From contig JAWOFN010000086.1 in the NCBI GenBank assembly GCA_046497505.1, positions 1-39,074 on the forward strand: DNA of 39,074 nucleotides. The letters run 5' to 3'. The notes below the pieces were generated by a model. That model had not been told where the DNA came from and did no database searches. It was given only the letters and a program-made list of their open reading frames with translations. This DNA is from JAWOFN01 sp046497505 [NCBI: bacterium]. GTDB lineage: Bacteria; Blakebacterota; Blakebacteria; Blakebacterales. The translations under genes were made by a program, and so were the position numbers. Below are positions 32,059-39,074 of this stretch, one piece after another (position 1 is the first letter of the stretch; each line of letters opens with the position of its first letter).

Positions 32059-33048
32059 CTACCGCTCCCCGGGGGAGCGGATCCCCTGGAGTCCGCCGGA
32101 AGGGGGAGGATCGGGGGCCGTCCACTCCTCCGAAGGACGGGTTCGCCATCGGCGATGGAACCATACCCACTGGGCCGGATACCGCTCGATGAGGCGTTCC
32201 ATGGCCAGGGTGGCCCTCCGGGTGTTCTCCCAGTCGTCGTATTCGTGGTCGGTCGTGCTCACGGTCCGTATCGGCGGCTCGATCTGGAGTCGGTAGGTGT
32301 GGTCGGGCTGACGTACCAGGGCACCCGGGAGCATGACCGCCCCCGTGCGGCGCGCGAGAGCCGCCGGCCCCGTCGGGGTCCAGGCCGGCCTGCCGAAGAA
32401 CTCCACGAAGGTGCCCCGCACCCGGGAGGTGTCCTGGTCCAGGAGGAGGATGACCATCTCACCCCCGTTCAGGAGGGCCTGGATCCGCTCGAAGGCCCCG
32501 CCCCGTCGGACCCACGACCCGCCGTGACTCGTCCTGACCTCCTCGTAGAGGGGATCGAGCCGTTCGTCGTAGGGCTCGCGCCCCAGGAAGTGGACCGGGG
32601 CCCCCCTGCTGGCTAGATACGCCGTGAGGAGCTCCCAGTTCCCGAGATGAGGCGTGAGCAGGATGATGCCCCGCCCCCCCCGCACCGCCCGGTCGATCTG
32701 GGAGAGGGTCTGCCGCCCCGCACTCACCAGGGCCCCCACCTCCTCTTCGGAGAGGCGGGGCAGGTGGGCGAGGTCGGGGAGGTTGGCCGCGAGGTTGATG
32801 TAGGCCGACCTCCCGATGTCCCTCCGTCTCTTCGGGTCCAGCCTGTCGCCGAAGGCGGTCCTTATGTTGGAGAGACTGGTCCTCCGACCCCCGGGATCCA
32901 GGTACCACGCGGCCCGCCCCAGTCCCTGACAGAGGATCCTCCCCATCCCCCTCGGGAGCAGGCGGAGGATCCTGTAGAGGAGATGGATCGCAGCGGCAGC
33001 GGCGGCACGCCGGAGCCCCCGCGGACCGATCTCGGGACCGCGGCCCAT
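32059..33048 (-). CDS. lysophospholipid/lipid A acyltransferase, HtrB/LpxL family
   Basis: 329 residues. LLTPHLGNWELL gives the HxxxxE catalytic motif; NIRTAFGDRLDPKRRRDIGRSAYINLAANLPDL and LLLDQDTSRVRGTFVEFFGRPAWTPTGPAALARRTGA match LpxL/HtrB acyltransferases that add secondary acyl chains to Kdo2-lipid A. The N-terminal 50 residues include a hydrophobic amphipathic stretch (AAAIHLLYRILRLL) for membrane contact. It lies 4 bases after kdsD and 3 bases before lptC, matching lipid A modification between Kdo production and export. Lipid A could also be acylated by other enzymes not in this window, so I give no specific symbol. Confidence 0.83.
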   Translation of the reverse strand: MGRGPEIGPRGLRRAAAAAAIHLLYRILRLLPRGMGRILCQGLGRAAWYLDPGGRRTSLSNIRTAFGDRLDPKRRRDIGRSAYINLAANLPDLAHLPRLSEEEVGALVSAGRQTLSQIDRAVRGGRGIILLTPHLGNWELLTAYLASRGAPVHFLGREPYDERLDPLYEEVRTSHGGSWVRRGGAFERIQALLNGGEMVILLLDQDTSRVRGTFVEFFGRPAWTPTGPAALARRTGAVMLPGALVRQPDHTYRLQIEPPIRTVSTTDHEYDDWENTRRATLAMERLIERYPAQWVWFHRRWRTRPSEEWTAPDPPPSGGLQGIRSPGER

Positions 33049-33052
33049 GGGA

Positions 33053-34051
33053 TCAGACGACTTTCGCGCGCAGCAGGTCGTGGAGGTGGACGAAGCCCCT
33101 GGGACGATCGTCCCCGTCCACGATGACGAGGTGGGTGATCTGATGTTCCTCCATACGGTTCACCGCAGAGGCGGCGAGCTGGTCGCCGTCGATGGTCTTG
33201 GGATCGGGGGTCATGAGGTCCGCGGCGATCACCGCCCCGAGGTCGAACCCCCTCTCCAGGCTCCGCCGCAGGTCACCGTCGGTGATGATGCCGGCCAGAC
33301 GACCCTCATCGTCCAGTACGCAGGTGGCACCCATGCGCTTCCCCGTCATCTCCAGCAGCACCTCGGGGGCGTGGGTATGGAGGGAGACCCGGGGGATCTC
33401 TTCTCCCCGATGCATGAGGTCCTCGACGGTGAGGAGGGAGCGGCCGATGCTCCCGCCGGGATGCAGCCGGCGGAAGTCGAGGGGTCCGAAGCCCCGCATG
33501 GAGAGGAGCGCCACGGCCAGGGCGTCACCCAGAGCCAGGGTGGCGGTGGTGCTGGTGGTGGGGACCAAGTCCATGTTGCACGCCTCCTCCACCTCCCCGA
33601 TCTCCAGGACCAGGTGAGCGGAGCGGCCCAGGTAGGAGTCCCTGCGGCCGGTCATGGCGACGATGTTGAGGTCCATGGACCTCAAGAGGGGGATGAGGGT
33701 CTCCATCTCATCTGTGTCGCCGCTCTTGGAGATGGCCAGGATCACATCCCCCCGCCGGACCATCCCCACATCACCGTGGAGCCCCTCGGTGGGGTGGAGA
33801 TAGCTGGCCAGGGTGCCGGTGCTGGTGAGGGTGGCGGCGATCTTCCGACCGATGATACCCGACTTGCCCATCCCGGTGACGATCACCTGCCCGGGGCAGC
33901 CGTGTATGAGACGAACGGCCTCCACGAAGTCGGGACCGATGCGGCCGGAGAGACCTTCCACTCCTTCCGCCTCCAGGCGGACCACCTCCCGTCCCCACTC
34001 CACGATCTGCTCGTCCTCCACCTGGGGAGGCTTCCTGCTTCGCTCGATCAT
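33053..34051 (-). CDS. kdsD: D-arabinose-5-phosphate isomerase
   Basis: 332 residues. SIS domain (about 35-205) with VTGMGKSGIIGRKIAATLTSTGT, LHGDVGMVRRGDVILAISKSGDTDE and PTTSTTATLALGDALAV, then two CBS domains with EDLMHRGEEIPRV and ADLMTPDPKTI. This is the KdsD/KpsF layout, converting ribulose-5-P to arabinose-5-P, the first step to Kdo. It lies 6 bases after kdsC, and all four Kdo enzymes are in one operon, so it is the biosynthetic isomerase and not a capsule or gut paralog. Confidence 0.93.
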   Translation of the reverse strand: MIERSRKPPQVEDEQIVEWGREVVRLEAEGVEGLSGRIGPDFVEAVRLIHGCPGQVIVTGMGKSGIIGRKIAATLTSTGTLASYLHPTEGLHGDVGMVRRGDVILAISKSGDTDEMETLIPLLRSMDLNIVAMTGRRDSYLGRSAHLVLEIGEVEEACNMDLVPTTSTTATLALGDALAVALLSMRGFGPLDFRRLHPGGSIGRSLLTVEDLMHRGEEIPRVSLHTHAPEVLLEMTGKRMGATCVLDDEGRLAGIITDGDLRRSLERGFDLGAVIAADLMTPDPKTIDGDQLAASAVNRMEEHQITHLVIVDGDDRPRGFVHLHDLLRAKVV

Positions 34052-34057
34052 ACGGGC

Positions 34058-34558
34058 TCAGCCCTCCCTGGCCGCCATGACAAGGTCCAGGAACTCTCGC
34101 ACGGCGCCGTCACCGCCGCGTGCCGAGGTGACCACGTCAGCGGCCTCCTTGACCTGGGGACGCGCGTTCGCCACAGCACAGACGACCCCTACCTGCGCCA
34201 TGATGGGCAGGTCGTTGAGGTCGTCCCCAATGTAGGCTATGTGTTCGAGCTCGACAGCCGTTTCCCTGAGCACGTCCTGGAACGCCTGGCGCTTGTCGCG
34301 CTGACCCTGGTGGACGATCTCGATCCCGAGCTGGGCCGCCCTGGTGTCCACCGCGGCCGCATCCCTCCCGCTGATGATGGCGAAGAGGAGCCCTTCCCGC
34401 ATGGCGCGTACGATCCCGTACCCGTCCTGGATGTCGAAACGGAGTGACTCCCCCCCCTCGCCGTCCACCACGACCTTCCCGTCGGTGAGTACCCCGTCCA
34501 CGTCCAGGATGATGAGGCGTACGCCGCTCAGCCTGTTCTCCAGTCCCTTCCCGGTCAT
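34058..34558 (-). CDS. kdsC: Kdo-8-phosphate phosphatase
   Basis: 166 residues from ATG at 34558, with GAGGAG 7 bases upstream and one base after the kdsA stop. HAD motif I ILDVDGVLTDGKV, motif II ISGRDAAAVDTRAAQLGI, Lys in RDKRQAF and motif IV YIGDDLNDLPIM, with no cap insertion, as in the tetrameric KdsC phosphatases. It removes phosphate from Kdo-8-P. The order kdsA-kdsC-kdsD with tight spacing supports the call. Confidence 0.93.
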   Translation of the reverse strand: MTGKGLENRLSGVRLIILDVDGVLTDGKVVVDGEGGESLRFDIQDGYGIVRAMREGLLFAIISGRDAAAVDTRAAQLGIEIVHQGQRDKRQAFQDVLRETAVELEHIAYIGDDLNDLPIMAQVGVVCAVANARPQVKEAADVVTSARGGDGAVREFLDLVMAAREG

Positions 34559-34559
34559 C

Positions 34560-35426
34560 TCAGAGCTCCTCTCCAGGGGTGGGCAGGGCCCGTGCCTCAT
34601 CCCCGGCCGAGGCCCTCCGGGCCGCGTCCACCGCCATGACGTGTCTCAGGAGTCCGGTGAGCTGGGAGGGCCGGAGCTGCGCGTCGGCGTCGCACTTCGC
34701 CGAAGGAGGGTCGGGGTGCACCTCGCAGAACAGGCCGGCGATCCCCGCTCCCGCCGCCGCCCGGGCCAGGACCGCGGCGTACTGACGCTGTCCCCCGGAG
34801 CGGGTCCCCTCCGCACCGGGCAGCTGGGTGCTGTGGGTGGCGTCGAAGATGACCGGCGTCCCGAGGCGTCCCATCTCAGCCAGCCCCCGCATGTCCACGA
34901 CCAGGTCGCCGAAGCCGAAGGTGGTGCCCCGCTCGGTGACCATCACGTCAGGGTTCCCCTCCCGGGTGATCTTCTCCACCAGGGCATGCATGCCCGAAGG
35001 GGCGAGGAACTGCCCCTTCTTGATGTTCACCGCCCGGCCCGAGGCGGCGGCCGCCAGGGCCAGGGGGGTCTGCCGGCAGAGGAAGGCGGGGATCTGGATC
35101 AGGTCGGCCACCTCCGCGGCCGGTGCCACGTCGCCGGTCTCATGTACGTCGGTGGTGACGGCCACCCCCCATCGCTCCTTCACCTCTGCCAGGGCGGCCA
35201 GTCCCTCCTCACGCCCCGGACCTGAATAGGAGGAGCCGCTGGAACGGTTCGCCTTGGTGAAAGAGGACTTGAAGATCAGGGGGACCGAGAGGGGACGGGT
35301 GATCTCCAGGAGCACCTCGCAGGTCTCGTGGAGCAGGGTCCGGGACTCCACGACGTCCGGTCCCGCGATGAGGACCAGGGGGGCGCTCCCCCCGACCGGG
35401 ATCTCTCCGACGGTTATCGATGCCAT
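34560..35426 (-). CDS. kdsA: Kdo-8-phosphate synthase
   Basis: 288 residues. Conserved KdsA parts are all here: FKSSFTKANRSS, TDVHETGD, QIPAFLCRQTPL, NIKKGQFLAP, TTFGFGDLVVDMRGL, FDATHSTQLPG and CEVHPDPPSAKCDADAQL. It condenses arabinose-5-P with PEP. Characterised enzymes are split by one residue after GP/GM: Cys in the metal-dependent class, Asn in the metal-free class. Here that site is Asp24 (LIAGPDVVESR, codon GAC), while the other three metal-ligand sites (His, Glu, Asp) are kept. Whether it uses metal cannot be told. The stop precedes kdsC by one base. Confidence 0.94.
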   Translation of the reverse strand: MASITVGEIPVGGSAPLVLIAGPDVVESRTLLHETCEVLLEITRPLSVPLIFKSSFTKANRSSGSSYSGPGREEGLAALAEVKERWGVAVTTDVHETGDVAPAAEVADLIQIPAFLCRQTPLALAAAASGRAVNIKKGQFLAPSGMHALVEKITREGNPDVMVTERGTTFGFGDLVVDMRGLAEMGRLGTPVIFDATHSTQLPGAEGTRSGGQRQYAAVLARAAAGAGIAGLFCEVHPDPPSAKCDADAQLRPSQLTGLLRHVMAVDAARRASAGDEARALPTPGEEL

Positions 35427-35432
35427 GGGGAC

Positions 35433-37232
<1,800 letters not shown>

Positions 37233-37991
37233 CTACTCCAGTTCGCTCTTCACGCGGGCGAGGTCGTCGGGGGTGTCCACGCCCACGACACGATAGGCCG
37301 TCTCGACGACACGTATCGGGAACCCGTATTCCAGTGCCCTCAGCTGCTCCAGACCTTCCGCCATCTCCAGGGGGGAGGGAGGCAGGGCGGCGAACTTCAG
37401 CAGGAAGTCGCGACGATACGCGTAGATGCCGATGTGCAGGCTGTAGCTCTCCGCTCCCTCCCGCGGCGGACGCCGCAGATAGGGTATGGCGGAACGACTG
37501 AAATAGAGCGCCCGCCCCCTGATGTCCGTGACCACCTTCACCGCGTTCGGGTCCGAGGCCTCCGCGGTCTTCAGCGGATGGGCCAGGGTCGCCATGGGGA
37601 CCGTCTCATCCGACATCATGGCCTCCACCAGGGCGTCGATCATCTCGCCCCGGACCAGCGGCTCGTCCCCCTGGATGTTCACCACCAGGTCGCACTCCCT
37701 CCGGGCCGCCGCCATGGCCACCCGGTCGGTACCCGACTTGAGGTCCCTGCTGGTGAGGACCACGGTCCGTCCGTACGACTCCATGGCGTCCCGGACCCGC
37801 TCGTCATCGGTCGCGATGACCAGGTCGGTGAGGTGGCGGGACTGGCTCGCCCCCCGGGCGGTCCACTCCACCATCGGGACATCCCCGATCAGGGCCAGGG
37901 GCTTGCCCGGCAGCCGCGTACTCGCGAACCGCGCGGGGATGACGCCCAGTACGTTCCATCCTCTCTTGTCCCCCGGCATGGGTCTGCTCAT
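37233..37991 (-). CDS. kdsB: CMP-Kdo synthetase
   Basis: 252 residues. IPARFASTRLPGKPL nucleotide loop, VVNIQGDEPLV, ASDPNAVKVVTD, LYFSRSAIPY and HIGIYAYRRDFLLKF, followed by LEQLRALEYGFPIRV, are the KdsB set. It couples Kdo to CMP from CTP before transfer to lipid A. The first nine residues (MSRPMPGDK) may be shorter in the true protein, since a second Met is at 5. ATG overlaps the gatC stop by 4 bases. Confidence 0.95.
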   Translation of the reverse strand: MSRPMPGDKRGWNVLGVIPARFASTRLPGKPLALIGDVPMVEWTARGASQSRHLTDLVIATDDERVRDAMESYGRTVVLTSRDLKSGTDRVAMAAARRECDLVVNIQGDEPLVRGEMIDALVEAMMSDETVPMATLAHPLKTAEASDPNAVKVVTDIRGRALYFSRSAIPYLRRPPREGAESYSLHIGIYAYRRDFLLKFAALPPSPLEMAEGLEQLRALEYGFPIRVVETAYRVVGVDTPDDLARVKSELE

Positions 37992-38302
37992 GTCTCGTCC
38001 TCTCTTCCTGCCGCGCGGGGCGGGAGCACCGGGGGGACCCGGAAGAAGGGTCCTTCCCGATCCGGTGCCTGTGCGAGGGCCTCCTCCCGGTCCACCGAGG
38101 GGACCGGCTCATCCTCCCGGGTCCCGGCCGCTGCATCTCCTCCGCCGGGGTTGCGGGAGTCCTCCAGCTCCGTCTCGCGCAGACGCTCCATGTAGTCGAG
38201 GATCCGACCCAGCTCGTCCGCCAGGTGGTCCAGCTCGTCCGCATCCACCTGGATGCCGGCCAGCCGCGCCATGCGGCGGACGGTGTCCGGGGTCAGCTTC
38301 AT
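37988..38302 (-). CDS. gatC: Asp-tRNA(Asn)/Glu-tRNA(Gln) amidotransferase subunit C
   Basis: 104 residues. TPDTVRRMARLAGIQVDADELDHLADELGRILDYMERLRE is the helical hairpin of GatC, and a Pro/Asp-containing C-terminal half with REEALAQAPDREGPFFRVPPVL threads along GatA in known complexes. GatCAB amidates mischarged tRNAs. gatA and gatB are not in this window. ATG overlaps the pcrA/uvrD stop by 4 bases, so this small gene is translated from a coupled start. Confidence 0.92.
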   Translation of the reverse strand: MKLTPDTVRRMARLAGIQVDADELDHLADELGRILDYMERLRETELEDSRNPGGGDAAAGTREDEPVPSVDREEALAQAPDREGPFFRVPPVLPPRAAGREDET

Positions 38303-39074
38303 CCGACCACCTGGAGCCGGGCGTATTTGGCCATGAGGTGCTTGGTACCCGACCGCTGGAACGCCACGATCAAACGAGTATGCTCCCCGCTCCCGCTCAC
38401 ATCCAGCACGCGACCCCGGCCCAATGTGGCATGCTCCACGGTCTGTCCCTTCCGGAACCCCGGCCCGGCATCCTGGTTCTCGCCCTCGTAGTCGGGCATG
38501 GCATCGACCCGGTCGGCCTCCTCCCAGCTGCTGCGTGAGGACCGCGAGGAGCGGTCTCGCTCCCCTCCCCCTGCGAGGGTGAACTGGTCGACGCTCTTCA
38601 TCACCCCGGGGGGGATCTCGCCCAGGAACCGGCTGGGCAGACAATCTTGGACCCCGCCCCAGCGCCTGCGGCGGTGTGCCCGGGTCAGGTAGAGTTCTTC
38701 CCGAGCCCGTGTCATCCCAACGTAGCACAAGCGCCGTTCCTCCTCCAGACTGTCCGGGTCCCCTGAAGACCTGGCCAGCGGGAAGAGTCCCTCCTCCACC
38801 CCGGTGAGGAAGACGAGGGGGAACTCCAGACCCTTGGCGGAGTGGAGGGTCATGAGGGTGACGGATTCCCCTCCCTCCTCCCACTCGTCCACGTCGGTGA
38901 GCAGGCTCACTTCCTCCAGGAACCGGGGGAGGTCGGTCTGCTCCCCGTACTCGGATCGGAACTCCTCCATCCCCGCCAGCAGTTCGGCCAGGTTGTCCAG
39001 CCGGGTCTCCGCCTCCACCGTGTTCTCCGCCCTGAGCATTTCGAAGTAGCCGCTCTCCTCCAGCAGGTCCCGGG
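38299..39074 (-). CDS. UvrD/PcrA family DNA helicase, 3' part
   Basis: The frame is open to the right edge, so the gene begins outside; about 258 residues are visible. Seen are VTLMTLHSAKGLEFPLVFLTGVEEGLFP (motif V), RRLCYVGMTRAREELYL (motif VI), and a C-terminal Tudor-like domain GQTVEHATLGRGRVLDV that ends KYARLQVV. Upstream is ESGYFEMLRAENTVEAETRLDNLAELL as in PcrA. It unwinds DNA 3'-5' in repair and in clearing RNA polymerase. Head of the long gatC-kds-lpt unit as far as can be seen. Confidence 0.92.
   Translation of the reverse strand, partial: RDLLEESGYFEMLRAENTVEAETRLDNLAELLAGMEEFRSEYGEQTDLPRFLEEVSLLTDVDEWEEGGESVTLMTLHSAKGLEFPLVFLTGVEEGLFPLARSSGDPDSLEEERRLCYVGMTRAREELYLTRAHRRRRWGGVQDCLPSRFLGEIPPGVMKSVDQFTLAGGGERDRSSRSSRSSWEEADRVDAMPDYEGENQDAGPGFRKGQTVEHATLGRGRVLDVSGSGEHTRLIVAFQRSGTKHLMAKYARLQVVG

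Overview
This is a chromosomal window from a GC-rich, diderm, LPS-making bacterium. It carries the complete Kdo branch (kdsD, kdsC, kdsA, kdsB), an HtrB/LpxL-type acyltransferase, lptC-lptA-lptB, an MCE-domain protein, a TolC-family protein, HprK with regulatory PTS domains, RpoN and a CCA-encoding tRNA-Asn. The gene content and protein style best fit Gemmatimonadota or a nearby FCB-type lineage. That placement is inference: there is no rRNA here. I see no mobile element, CRISPR array or integrase, no gene-free stretch above 300 bases, and coding density is very high with many 4-base start/stop overlaps.

Layout. 1-1.8 kb, plus strand: the end of a P1-family (S58) self-cleaving peptidase and a Tat-exported Ntn-hydrolase of the glycosylasparaginase family. 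1.9-5.9 kb, minus: envelope genes tolC-like, DUF481 barrel, htpX, lemA. 6.1-11.2 kb: dodecin and an HD-domain protein (plus), a degenerate FadJ-like protein (minus), then an exported amidohydrolase and a MarR regulator with a Cys4 tail (plus). 11.2-15.5 kb, minus: phoB-phoR-rsgA, an Rrf2 regulator and tRNA-Asn(GTT).

15.8-21.7 kb, minus: a housekeeping operon ssb, EIIA-Ntr, a nitrilase-type glutaminase, nadE, rsmI, tmk, ctpA. 21.8-27.3 kb, minus: rpoN, hpf, hprK, EIIA-Man, EIIB-Man, an MCE protein and a BadF-type sugar kinase. This is a PTS regulatory cluster without IIC/IID, HPr or enzyme I. 27.5-29 kb, minus: a TPP riboswitch followed by two different tenA genes, lying between lptB and rpoN, which are neighbours in many Gram-negatives. 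29-39 kb, minus: one long unit pcrA/uvrD, gatC, kdsB, pyrG, kdsA, kdsC, kdsD, lpxL-like, lptC, lptA, lptB, joining CTP supply, Kdo synthesis and activation, lipid A acylation and LPS export.

The items most worth a second look are: the FadJ-like protein that has lost exactly its NAD-binding domain; the riboswitch/tenA_E/tenA_C cassette; a sigma-54-like promoter in front of rpoN; palindromes over the -10 of the amidohydrolase and marR promoters; an Asp at the class-defining Cys/Asn site of KdsA; a split glutamine-dependent NAD synthetase; and a shared TTGAC-type promoter pattern before tRNA-Asn and rrf2.
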